Assembly (NCBI RefSeq): GCF_000972705.2
Contig: NZ_LATL02000216.1
Span: 1-36,681, forward strand
DNA from: Limnoraphis robusta CS-951
GTDB lineage: Bacteria > Cyanobacteriota > Cyanobacteriia > Cyanobacteriales > Microcoleaceae
DNA length: 36,681 bases
Reading direction: 5' to 3'
Below the pieces are notes generated by a model. It searched no databases. It worked only from the letters and a program-made list of their open reading frames with translations, and was not told the origin of the DNA. Below, piece by piece: positions 6,968-17,600 of the stretch. Each line of letters begins with the position of its first letter. The stretch's first letter is position 1. Both the position numbers and the translations under genes were made by a program.

Positions 6968-8443
6968 ATGTACATCGTACAGATTGCCTCTGAATGCGCT
7001 CCCGTAATTAAAGCCGGAGGCTTGGGCGATGTGGTTTACGGACTCAGCCGAGAGTTAGAAATTCGGGGCCATAACGTAGAGATTATTCTACCGAAATATG
7101 ACTGTATGCGGTATGACCACATCTGGGGACTGCACGAAGCCTATCGGGATTTATGGGTGCCTTGGTATGATGGCGCTATTGTTTGTGATGTTTATTGCGG
7201 TTGGGTACACGGACGGTTATGCTTCTTTATTGAACCTCGTTCGGAGGATAACTTCTTCAACCGAGGCTGTTATTATGGCTGTGATGATGACAATATGCGG
7301 TTTGCCTTTTTTAGTAAGGCAGCGTTAGAGTTTTTACTCCGCACGAATAAACGCCCAGATGTCATTCACTGCCATGACTGGCAAACTGGCTTAATCCCCG
7401 TGATGCTCTATGAGATTTACAAATATCATGGCATGGAGTATCAACGAGTTTGCTATACCATTCATAATTTTAAACACCAAGGAATCGCCGGAATCGATGC
7501 TCTTTGGGCGACAGGACTCAATAACGAAGCTTATTATTTTGATTATAGTCGTCTGCGAGACAATTTCAATCCCTTCGCGCTTAACTTTATGAAGGGTGGC
7601 ATTGTTTACTCCAATTTTGTGACAACAGTTTCACCTCATCATGCTTGGGAAGCCCATCAAGGTGACTGTGGTTATGGTTTAGGGCATACATTGCATGAAC
7701 ACCAACACAAGTTTAGCGGTATTCTCAATGGCATTGATTATAATGTCTGGAATCCCGAAACGGATGACTATATTCCCTTTAATTATAGTCCTGAAGATTT
7801 CGATACCAAAATCAAGAATTCAAAGGCTTTACGAGAAAAACTCTGGTTGCGTCATGTCAATCAACCGATTATCGCCTATATTGGTCGCTTAGATGATCAA
7901 AAAGGAGTTCATCTGGTTCATCATGCCATGTATTACGCCCTACACCGACAAGCTCAATTTGTGCTATTAGGTTCGGCAACAGAACGAGGAATTAACGATT
8001 GGTTCTGGCATGAAAAGAACTTCCTTAATAGTAACCCAGATTGTCACTTAGAAATCGGCTTTAACGAAGAACTTTCACACCTGATTTATGCAGGGGCTGA
8101 TATGATTATTGTCCCTAGTAACTATGAACCTTGCGGGTTAACTCAAATGATCGGCATGAGATACGGAACCGTGCCAATTGTTCGAGGTGTGGGAGGGTTA
8201 GTCAGTACCGTATTTGACCGAGATTATGATGAAAATAAACCCGAAGAAAAACGCAATGGTTATGTTTTCTACCAAACCGATAATCAGGCCTTAGAATCAG
8301 CGATGGATCGGGCAATTGGTTTATGGCATCATTACCCGAAAGACTTCCGTCAGCTCGCCCTACAAGGCATGGAGTATGATTATTCTTGGCATAATCCCGG
8401 CCAAGATTATGTCGGGATTTATGACTATATTCGCCATAGATAG
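6968..8443 (+). CDS. glgA: Glycogen synthase (ADP-glucose type), GlgA2-like
   Basis: 491 aa GT5-family enzyme that transfers glucose from ADP-glucose to a growing alpha-1,4-glucan in the cytoplasm. The N-terminal Rossmann domain has the KAGGLGDV motif at residues 15-22 that binds ADP-glucose. HCHDWQTGLIP and NGIDYNVWNP follow, and the C-terminal domain carries IGRLDDQKGVHL and PSNYEPCGLTQMIGMRYG. Length and the N-terminus MYIVQIASECAPVIKAGG fit the second cyanobacterial isoform (491-residue type). A GAGGAG-like ribosome site is present just upstream. Followed 40 nt later by a ROK sugar kinase, so storage glucan synthesis and glucose phosphorylation may be co-transcribed. Confidence 0.95.
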   Translation: MYIVQIASECAPVIKAGGLGDVVYGLSRELEIRGHNVEIILPKYDCMRYDHIWGLHEAYRDLWVPWYDGAIVCDVYCGWVHGRLCFFIEPRSEDNFFNRGCYYGCDDDNMRFAFFSKAALEFLLRTNKRPDVIHCHDWQTGLIPVMLYEIYKYHGMEYQRVCYTIHNFKHQGIAGIDALWATGLNNEAYYFDYSRLRDNFNPFALNFMKGGIVYSNFVTTVSPHHAWEAHQGDCGYGLGHTLHEHQHKFSGILNGIDYNVWNPETDDYIPFNYSPEDFDTKIKNSKALREKLWLRHVNQPIIAYIGRLDDQKGVHLVHHAMYYALHRQAQFVLLGSATERGINDWFWHEKNFLNSNPDCHLEIGFNEELSHLIYAGADMIIVPSNYEPCGLTQMIGMRYGTVPIVRGVGGLVSTVFDRDYDENKPEEKRNGYVFYQTDNQALESAMDRAIGLWHHYPKDFRQLALQGMEYDYSWHNPGQDYVGIYDYIRHR

Positions 8444-8483
8444 AAACGGATGATTTTATCGTTAAATTCGGGGGTGAAGAAAA

Positions 8484-9440
8484 ATGACGAATAAAATTCT
8501 TGCCCTCGACTTTGGCGGTACAAAATTAGCTGCGGCTACTCTGATTTCTGGTCAACGACAATGGCACAATACCCGCCGTCAACTGTCTGGAAATACACCC
8601 ACTGCCACGACTGATTTAGAAATCATGCGATCGCTGATTTGGGAGTTATTAGGCGATGAAAAACCCCTAGCCATTGGCGTCAGTTTTGGCGGGCCTGTTG
8701 ATGCAAAAACGGGAATTGTTCGTTTATCTCATCATGTTTCAGGATGGGAAAATCTGCCTCTACGTGAGATTTTAGAAGCAGAATATAACGCCCCGGTTCG
8801 AGTCGATAATGATGCCAATGTTGCGGCTTTGGGAGAATACAAATTCGGCGCCGGACAAGGCTGTGAAAGTTTATTTTACATTACTGTCAGTACAGGTGTC
8901 GGAGGCGGTTGGATACTCAATGGTCGTCTTTGGCAAGGTTTTCAGGGAATGGCGGGGGAAATTGGTCATACCGTCGTACAACCAGACGGGCCATTATGTT
9001 TGTGTGGAAAACGCGGTTGTGTGGAAAGATTGGCGTCCGGGCCATATATTGCCCAACAAATTCGTCAAAGCTTAAATGAACAGCCCCAACAAGGCGAAAT
9101 TCTCCGCAATTTAGTGAGTCATCAACTTGATAATATTACAGCAGAAATGGTGAGTCAAGCCGCGAATAATGGCGATGAACTCTGCCAAAACGCGATTAAA
9201 TTAGCAGGATGGGCGATTGGTGTGGGAATTGGCAATGCAGCAAATTTTATCAATCCTCAACGGTTTATATTAGGCGGTGGCGTCACGAAAGCAGGGGATT
9301 TATTTTGGCAGCAAGTTCGGCAAATTTCTCGCCAAACCGCGTTACCTGAAATTGATTTTGACATAGTTTCCGCCCAGTTAGGGGATGAAGCGCCTCTTTG
9401 GGGTGCCGTTGCATTGGCTGAAACAGCCTTTGACAGTTAA
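8484..9440 (+). CDS. ROK family sugar kinase (glucokinase-like)
   Basis: 318 aa. The N-terminal phosphate loop LALDFGGTKL is at residues 6-15. FGGPVDAKTG and VDNDANVAALGE are the substrate and catalytic segments, with the Asp of the DN motif as base. The ROK zinc signature CLCGKRGCVE lies near residue 172, and GGGVTKAGDLF is in the C-terminal adenosine site. These argue for an active ATP-dependent hexose kinase rather than a DNA-binding ROK repressor, as no N-terminal HTH is present. Glucose is the most likely substrate given glgA next door, but ManNAc or fructose kinases share the same motifs. Cytoplasmic. Confidence 0.88.
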   Translation: MTNKILALDFGGTKLAAATLISGQRQWHNTRRQLSGNTPTATTDLEIMRSLIWELLGDEKPLAIGVSFGGPVDAKTGIVRLSHHVSGWENLPLREILEAEYNAPVRVDNDANVAALGEYKFGAGQGCESLFYITVSTGVGGGWILNGRLWQGFQGMAGEIGHTVVQPDGPLCLCGKRGCVERLASGPYIAQQIRQSLNEQPQQGEILRNLVSHQLDNITAEMVSQAANNGDELCQNAIKLAGWAIGVGIGNAANFINPQRFILGGGVTKAGDLFWQQVRQISRQTALPEIDFDIVSAQLGDEAPLWGAVALAETAFDS

Positions 9441-9683
9441 CAGTATCACCCCATTGCTTGCCTTTTTTCATATTAGAACATTAAACGATATAAAACTTCA
9501 TCAATTTCTGCTAATTTATATCTGATTAAATTTTAATCAAATTATTCCAGAACTTGTTATTTTTTCTAGGAAAATCACAGAAACTCCGTATTTGTACACT
9601 TGTAGGAACCCTGATCAATCGCTTAATATTGAAGTAGACAGATAAGCCTTGAGTTCAGATTTAAACCAATCTAAGGAGAAACC

Positions 9684-9830
9684 ATGCTGCTGTCACACGT
9701 ATCCATCAAAAGTTCATCCTCAACAAAAAAGAAAAAAGCGGAATATGTGAGAAAGCTAGAACCCTATATTTGCCCTCAGTGTGAGGATCAACCCAATACT
9801 GATTCTAGCAAATCCTCTGAGAAGGAATGA
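9684..9830 (+). CDS. Small basic protein with one CxxC (hypothetical)
   Basis: 48-codon frame: begins MLLSHVSIKSSSSTKKKKAE, then YVRKLEPYICPQCEDQPNTD, and a Ser/Lys/Glu tail. AAGGAG lies 7 nt before the ATG, the best ribosome site in this stretch. The CPQC pair suggests half of a zinc knuckle. The lysine run and small size suggest a nucleic-acid- or protein-binding peptide, but no family was recognised. The 240 bases upstream hold nothing else I could identify. Confidence 0.45.
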   Translation: MLLSHVSIKSSSSTKKKKAEYVRKLEPYICPQCEDQPNTDSSKSSEKE

Positions 9831-9906
9831 ATGGACTAAATTGCGATCGCTTGAGTCTTGCTTAATGTTATCACGGGTGTACTACTATTAGGCAAGTTAT
9901 CAATCA

Positions 9907-10574
9907 ATGACGCAGATCAACCCCTTAAATTTTCGAGAAGCCACTCCTCAAGATTGGCAAGAAATTATGGGTATTCATAACTCTAATGTTAGAGAACAGA
10001 ATGCCTCAAATTGTCATGGCTTCCTTTTGGCTAAAACCACAGAAGAAGAGATTATAGAAAATATCAATAATCAGACTCGATATTTTGTGGCTGCTAATAT
10101 AGCAGAGAAAGAGTTGATTAGGACACTGTTTTTCTGTCAAATCCTTTTATGATAAAGGTTTCAATTCTGTCTCCTGTCTCCTGTCTCCTGATTTCTGCTA
10201 ATATTAGCGATGAAATTTTCGGATTTTTAGCGTTATCAAAACCAAAAATCAGCAATGAATTTTTTAATCAAATTATTTGGAAAGACGATTCTTGTCAGAA
10301 TAAAATATTGAGTGATAGACATCTTTATATTAAAATCGTCGCCACTCACCCCAACCATCAGAGTAAAGGTGTTGCTCAATTTATGTATAAATCCCTGTAT
10401 GAAAGCTTTCCCAATTCGTTCTTTTCAACCTTTATTGTTTCCAAACCTATTTTCAATCATCGTTCAATACTATTCCATGAAAAGCAAGGGTTTTACCTTG
10501 TAGGAACTCTTAAACGCTCATCATTCCTCGACTTCAAAAATTATGAAAGTGTTTTGATGGTCAAAGAAATATAA
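9907..10574 (+). pseudogene. GNAT N-acetyltransferase gene split by a MITE
   Basis: The 5' part encodes INPLNFREATPQDWQEIMGI, an acidic helix and TRYFVAANI, then runs into the insertion and stops at 10150-10152. The 3' part resumes with SDEIFGFLALSKPKI, continues through IKIVATHPNHQSKGVAQFMY, the GNAT acetyl-CoA loop region (V-A-T-HPxxQxKGVA), and ends with FHEKQGFYLVGTLKRS. Removing the insert and one copy of the flanking AATAT restores GCT-GCT-AAT-ATT-AGC-GAT-GAA, giving continuous FVAANISDEIFGF, about 189 residues and a normal GNAT size. The insert adds 104 nt, so the two halves are out of frame and the gene is probably inactive. Its substrate is unknown. Confidence 0.88.
10101..10199 (+). 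mobile_element. MITE, copy 1, inserted in the GNAT gene
   Basis: About 99 bp, bounded by AGCAGAGAAA at the left and TTTCTGCT (inverted) at the right, flanked by AATAT on both sides (10096-10100 and 10200-10204). The interior reads GTTGATTAGGACACTG, a hairpin CCTTTTATGATAAAGG, then repeated CTCCTGTCTC. Three further copies lie at 18276, 22374 and 34192. Exact ends are ambiguous by a few bases because target and termini share letters. No transposase is encoded, so it must be moved in trans. Confidence 0.85.
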
Positions 10575-10695
10575 CCGTGTTTTTATTTCAGATCAGGGAT
10601 TGAATAAAACCCGCTATACCTTTAATATTAGAGTTAATCAACTGCAAGGCTCTCCCGTACTTTTTCTGAGAATTTCCAATTGATAGGAGGTTTCT

Positions 10696-11568
10696 ATGTC
10701 TGTTTTAAAAGGAACTTGGACGAGTGAATACATCACTACAAATGGTGTAACCCTGCATTATGTTACCCAAGGTAACGGGCCATTGATGCTCATGTTGCAT
10801 GGGTTTCCTGAGTTTTGGTATTCGTGGCGCCATCAAATTCCCGAATTTTCCCAAGATTATAAAGTTGTTGCTTTAGATCTACGTGGCTACAACGACAGTG
10901 ATAAACCCAAAGATTTATCTGCTTATAGCATGAAAGAATTGATCCAAGATATTCGAGGGGTAATTATAGGCTTAGGATATGATCATTGTACCTTAGTGGC
11001 TCACGATTGGGGTGGGGCGATCGCTTGGAATGTTGCCTATACTTATCCGGAAATGGTTGATAAATTAATCGTGATGAATTTGCCCCATCCGGCGAAGTTT
11101 GCTCAGGGTTTATGGACGATTGATCAGTTACAAAAAAGCTGGTATATCTTTTTCTTTCAACTCCCTATTTTACCTGAGTTGTTGTTACAATCCGATGATT
11201 ATCGAGCGATTTCTTCTGCTTTTGTTAACATGGCAATTGACAAAAGTGCTTTTACTTCTAATGACTTAGAAATGTACAAAAATGCAGCCGCTAAACGAGG
11301 TGCGTTAACCGCGATGATCAACTATTATCGCAATGTTTTTCCCGCCTTTTTCAATCCCCAAGAGCGACCACAATGGGGTTTATTAACGGTTCCGACCTTG
11401 ATGATTTGGGGAGAAAATGATGCAGCTTTAGGTAAAGAATTAACCTACGGAACAGAAGAATATGTACAGAATTTTCGGATTCGTTATATTCCTAACTGTA
11501 GCCATTGGGTACAACAAGAACGTCCTGAATTAGTGAATCAATATATGCGAGAGTTTTTGAGTGATTAG
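10696..11568 (+). CDS. Alpha/beta hydrolase, epoxide hydrolase-like
   Basis: 290 aa. The oxyanion motif HGFP is at 35-38 with the following WYSWRHQIP. The nucleophile elbow is AHDWGG with Asp104, which marks the epoxide hydrolase/haloalkane dehalogenase branch rather than Ser esterases. The acid is probably Asp242 (GENDAAL) and the base His270 (CSHWVQQE). Cap-domain tyrosines (SWYIFFF, MINYYRNVF) at the usual places favour epoxide hydrolase over dehalogenase. No signal peptide; cytoplasmic. TAGGAGG lies a few bases before the ATG, a strong ribosome site. Transcribed alone, converging on the giant minus-strand gene. The natural substrate cannot be told from sequence. Confidence 0.9.
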   Translation: MSVLKGTWTSEYITTNGVTLHYVTQGNGPLMLMLHGFPEFWYSWRHQIPEFSQDYKVVALDLRGYNDSDKPKDLSAYSMKELIQDIRGVIIGLGYDHCTLVAHDWGGAIAWNVAYTYPEMVDKLIVMNLPHPAKFAQGLWTIDQLQKSWYIFFFQLPILPELLLQSDDYRAISSAFVNMAIDKSAFTSNDLEMYKNAAAKRGALTAMINYYRNVFPAFFNPQERPQWGLLTVPTLMIWGENDAALGKELTYGTEEYVQNFRIRYIPNCSHWVQQERPELVNQYMREFLSD

Positions 11569-11648
11569 GCTGAATATTTGAGTCGATTTTTAAAAGGGTG
11601 CTTGAAAAATTGCTGAGTTTTTAAGTAGAATTTCGGGGAAATATACCT

Positions 11649-14600
11649 CTAATTGTTTGGGAAAATTGAGCGGTTCAAGACATCATCAACGGTGAAGGAG
11701 TCAATTGCCAATAATTTGATCAATTCTTCTCCGGTTTGTGCTATAGTTAGAATGAGAGAATCTGGGCGCCGGGAGATGGCTAACTGTTCCCAACTCAACC
11801 CGCCATCGAGAACGATTAGATCTTGACCATCCTCAAAGTCAAGCAACAGATCCAAACCTGAACCTGGTGATACAAAAAAGCGATCGCCTCCTTCCCCACC
11901 TGACAAGGTATCCTCCCCCTCTTCTCCCACTAACCAGTCATCTCCATCCCCTCCTGAAAGGCGATCGTTTCCTTCACCTGCATCTAGGGTGTCATCCCCG
12001 ATATCCCCAAAAATTTGATCGTCTCCCTGGTTTCCATCTAGCCAGTCGTTTCCAACCCCACCATACAGAATATCATTATCATCATTACCAGACAGTGTAT
12101 CGTTTCCTTCATTTCCCCATAGCGTATCATTTCCCCCATTTCCCTCGATCCAGTCTTCTTCGAGGTTTCCTTCAATATAATCATTATCGATACCCCCTTG
12201 CAAAGTATCTTCACCTTTCCCCCCATACAAGCTATCGTTTCCTTCATCTCCTGCTAAATAGTCGGCTTCGGTATTTCCATTGATCCAGTCGTTTCCGTCA
12301 TCCCCAAAAATGCGATCGCTTCCCGAACCTCCATACAGATGATCTTCTCCATTTTCACCAGAAATATAATCATTTTCCTGATCTCCAAACCCTTGATCAT
12401 CACCTAAACCCATTTGGAGAGTATCATTTCCCTCTCCACCGTGAAGGGTATCGTTTCCTTCATCTCCACTGAGATAGTCGTCATTTTCATTTGCGATCGC
12501 AATATCGTCACCTTCACCCGCAAACAGGCTATCTCTCCCTAACAAGCCAAAAATTTGGTTATCTGCGGATGTTCCAATAATGCGATCTGAAGCATTTGTC
12601 GGAAATGCGATCGCTTCTGCTTTTAATTCTACATCGAATTTGAGATCAAAAGGTCGGTTAGGGGGTGTGATAGGAGGAATGTAAGCGGTGAGATCAAAGA
12701 TATCTGATGAACCAGGAACCTCAAAGATAGCAGTGGGTTGGGGTTCAAAAGTGGGTTCAAAAATCGGCTCTGGAGTCGCTTCAATAGTTGGTGTTGGTGT
12801 TGGAATTATTTCAACAGTTGGTGTTGCTTCAACAGTTGGTGTTGGTGTTGGAATTATTTCAACAGTTGGTGTTGGAGTTGGTTCAACAGTTGGAGTTGGT
12901 TCAACAGTTGGAGTTGGAGTTAGTTCAACAGTTGGAGTTGGAGTTGGAATTATTTCAACAGTTGGAGTTATTTCAACAGTTGGTGTTGGAGTTGGAATTA
13001 TTTCAACAGTTGGTGTTGGAGTTGGAATTATTTCAACTGTCGGCGTTGGTTCAACAGTTGGAGTTGGTTCAACAGTTGGAGTTGGAGTTATTTCAACAGT
13101 TGGAGTTGGTTCAACTATCGGAGTTGGAGTTATTTCAATAGTTGGAGTTGGTTCAATAGTTGGAGTTGGTTCAACAGTTGGAGTTGGAATTATTTCAACT
13201 GTCGGCGTTGGTTCAATAGTTGGAGTTGGTTCAATAGTTGGTGTTGGTTCAACAGTTGGTGTTGGTTCAACAGTTGGTGTTGGAGTTGGTTCAACAGTTG
13301 GAGTTGGTTCAACAGTTGGAGTTGGTTCAACAGTTGGAGTTATTTCAACAGTTGGAGTTATTTCAATAGTTGGAGTTGGTTCAATAGTTGGAGTTGGTTC
13401 TACTGTCGGTGTTGGAGTTGGAGTTGGAAGATCATCACTAATAATAGTCAGAATGGTTGTATCAGGTGAACCCAATATTAGTTTTTGACTAGGGTTCGGG
13501 TTTGTGAGTGCAAAATTAACCGTTTCATCTTCTTCTATATCTTGATCATCTAAAATAGGAATGCTGATGATTTTTTGCGTTTCTCCAGGGTTAAAAGTAA
13601 GAACTCCGCGAGTAGCTGTGTAGTCGTCTCCTGCTGTTGCTGTTCCTCCCATCGTAGTATAATCAATACTAACCGGAATACTCACAGCTTGATCAAGATT
13701 CACTACTATTTCAACAAAACTATCCGTTTCATTAACCGTGTAGGTAGTCTGTTCTAAACTAACCGTTGCAGTCTTATTATCCGTGATTATTAATTCTGCG
13801 GTGTCACTTGTTCCGAGAGTCGCACCTGTGGGGTTAGAAAGTTGCAAGTCTACCGTTTCATCTGCTTCTATAATATCATCATTGTGAATCGGAACTGTAA
13901 AACTTTTTTCAGTTTCTCCGGGGTTAAAGGTTAGAGATCCTGTTGTTTCAGTGTAGTCTGTTCCTGCTATTGCTGTTCCGTTTGCGGTAGAATAAATAAC
14001 ACTAATAGCTGAACTAGATGGGTGACTCAGACTGATATTAATCGTTGCAGTTTCCGCAAGTTCACTAACGGTGTAAGTAGTCTGTTCAAAATTAATAATA
14101 GGAAGCGGATCATCGTTGGCGATCGCAATACTGAGAGGAGAATTATTAAAAGTCTTTGTTTCCGATGAAGTGAGACTAAGTTCGAGAGTTTCTTCGGGTT
14201 CAAATATTTCATCTCCTAAAATATCTACTGTCAGGGTTTGAGTTGTTTCTCCAACCTCAAAGGTAATGTTTCCGCTTTTATTGACAACCGTTTCCTCAAG
14301 CCTAATATTGCTATAGTCTATTTCAGGAGTCGCCGTACCTTGAAAGCTATAATTAATCTGACTCTGTTGACTCTGATTTCCAGTTCGAGTTATAGTATAA
14401 GTAACCGTTTTACTGCTAGTATTTCCTTCAGTTATTTCTGTCGGGTTAACCGATAAACTGTAACTAATCTCATTATCTGCAATATCAACCTCAACATTTC
14501 CCACCCCAATATTATCGTAATTTCCATCATTGCTAGTAACGGCATGAATTAGGGTTTGGCTGTGGTTTCCTTCAAGAACCGTATCATCTATTGCTGTAAT

Positions 14601-17600
14601 AGTAACGGGTTGGGGAATATTCCAGTTTGTCTCATCAAAAATAACAGAAGAAACTGCTTGAACCTGGCTTCCCGTATCAATAGAAATACTAACAGGTTGA
14701 GTCGGTTGGGTGGCGAGTTGAAGGGTGTAAGTTGTTGTCTCTCCTTCGCTAATATCGAGGGTGTTCGGAGTTACAATAACTTGAGGAGTATTATTATCAA
14801 TGAGAGTCGTAGTTACCGTTTGAGTTTCCGTCTCCGTGCCGTTGATAATGTTATCAATACTAACTTCTACCGTTTCGTTTACTTCTGCGAGATTATCTAT
14901 CTTTCCGGTTAACGTAATACTGTTTTCAATCTCCCCTGCTGGAATAATGATCGATGTATTATTAGCCGTGTAGTCTACCCCAAACGTTGCTGTTCCTGCG
15001 AAGTTTAAATGAACCGTTACATCTTGGCTAGAAACCGCATCTAAACTCGCAGTAATAGTGGTTGTATTTGCAGTTTCAGAAAAAGCAGCATCACTCAAAC
15101 TAAGGCTAACATTAGGAGGAGGATCAAGATCTTCCAGCGTAATAGTATGAGTTGAAATTTCCCCAACTGAAGCGTTAGTTGGTGTTTCTAAGGTTAAGAT
15201 AATGCTTTCATTCACTTCATCAAGGTTATCTTGACTCAAATTCAGTGAAATAATACGTTGAGAATTTCCCGCAGGGATTATAATTGAACTTAGGTTAATA
15301 GTATAGTCGCTGTTATTGGTTGCTGTTCCTGTCACCGCAAACGGAACCGTAATATCAACTCCCGCTACAGCAGACAGTTGAATAATAGCCGTTATTATTT
15401 TCCCTTCTTCACCGCTTTGGCTAGCCGTTGCAAAATTCACCGTCGGAGCAGTATCATTATCTTGAATAGTACCCTCTCCGGTTCCATCTGTTATCCCTGC
15501 ATTCGATGGGTTGCTGAGAACTAAATTAAACGTTTCATCTGCTTCAAATAAGCTATCTCCCGCGATACTCACGTTAACAGTTTTACTCGTTTCTCCCGGT
15601 TCAAATGTCAGACTTCCTGTTTTTGAGGTGTAGTCTGTTCCTTGTATTGCGGTAACGTCTGCGGTAGCATAACTAACTGTAACCGTTTTACTGGTTGGAT
15701 GAGAAAGGCTAACGGTAAAAGTAGTATTGATAGTTCCGCTATCCGTTTCTAAACTATTAACATCATTCACCACGAGGTTAGGAATTGCACCGAGGGAATT
15801 GACTGATTTTGGTGTACCATAGATTAGGTTATTATTCGCATCAACACCGTTAATTGTTAGTCCATCATTTGTACGCCAATTATTATCATCTCCGGGTAAA
15901 GTCGGATCGATCCGTTCCATTGTAAATTTAGCAGAATTTTCTCCCGCTACCCAGTCTCCACCATCCTCATTCACAATATCAATAATATTCCCATCAGGAG
16001 ATTTTAAAGTTAGAGTTTCTCCCTCATTTCCTAAGGCTCCTGTATAAATCAAGTCGGCTGTGATATTATTAACAGTAGTCTCATCTGTTCGTTCTAGTAA
16101 TAAATAACCTTCAGGTGCGATAATTGTTCCATTGGGAATTGTTTTATTAGGAATTCCGTCACTCGCTTCCAATTTCCAACCACTCAAGTTAATGCTTGTA
16201 TAACCTGGGTTGTACAGTTCGATCCATTCATCATTAACGCTATTCGCTGTTCCCATCCAAGCAATTTCATTAATGACAACACTCAAGGGTAAAATTGCTT
16301 CATAAGCACCAATATCAGGTAAACTATCTCTAGATATTCCCCGTTGATCGGTTGTTTTTGCAGTAGATAGATCGGCTGTATTAATAGCAAGACTTCCCGA
16401 TAATAAACTATGAGTCGGAGTTGAACCTCCGTTATTAACAAGTGTAGAATTGAGTCCAACTTCTGCAAAAGTTCCGGTTAAGTTATTGGTTTGAGTGTTT
16501 CCAACCAAAGTATTATTTTGATTTCCCGCTAAAATACTATTGCTGAGAACATTAACAGTATTTTGGTTGTCAATAGCATAACCTTGATTTCCCGCAATTG
16601 TGCTATGATTAATCTTGTTAACAACTCCTGTATTAACAATCCCCGAAACTGGGTTACTGCTAATGGTGCTATTTTCTATTGTTAATGTTCCCGTCGTATT
16701 AACAATAGCACTGGGAAAAATCCCCCCAGCGATCGCACTATTATTACTAACGGTACTTTCTGTTAAACTCAAAATACCCTCATTGCGAATAGCACTCCCA
16801 TTTTTAGCGGTATTTCCATCAAACCAACTCTTGCTAAGAGTAACAGTACCATTCGTTGTATTAATCAGTCCCCCACCGCCACTCGCCTCGCTACTATTAC
16901 CTTGAGCAACGTTGTTAATAATGCTACTATTTATAATAGTCAGAGTTCCATCATTGCCAATTCCTCCCCCATCATCGTTTGAAACATTATTGCGAATAAT
17001 CGTTTGATTTAGGGTAAGATTTTCTTGATTATAAATTCCGCCCCCATCTTCGCTTCCGGTGACTGTTCCCTTTTCAAGGGTTAATCCCTGGATGATGACA
17101 TTAATTTGGTCATTTGTGTTATCATCAATCAGAAAAACACGGGAATTGTTGTTCCCGCTAATAAGAATATCAGTTTCTAAACCGTTAATTGTGAGAGCGC
17201 TGGTAATGACCAGTTGCGAACCGTTTAGAGTTATGGTAGAATTAGCTAGGCTAGGATGAAATACAATCGTATCTCCTGTAGAATCGTTGTTAGCAGTAAT
17301 AATAGCTTCTCGTAGGGTAACTAAGCCATCCCCCGCTATCGTGTTATCCGCATTACTATTGACAGTAATAGTAGCGAATACTCCGGGATAAGTTTGCTTA
17401 AAAGTCTCTGAAAAAATTGGGTAAATCGTTTGTTTTCCCGTCTTCCAGTCAAAATTCCAACTTCCCCCAAACTTAGGGTTTCCCACTCGCTGGGAAGATG
17501 CAATAATCTCTATTCCTAGAATATCACTCAGTTGTTTTAAGAAATTTTGACCTTCTTTCCCGGCTGCGACTTCACATCCATATAAGACTAAAATACTCCC

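Noticed and set aside
10149..10574. Independent 141-aa protein
   Set aside because: Its first ~18 codons are MITE sequence; the rest is the distal half of the split GNAT.
12779..13430. Could the regular repeat be a CRISPR array?
   Set aside because: Units are contiguous 18-mers with no unique spacers and encode a protein linker.
12688..13488. 266-codon plus-strand frame (VGVGSTVGVGS...)
   Set aside because: It is the antisense of the PTPTVE repeat; 18-bp units keep several frames open. No start context or family.
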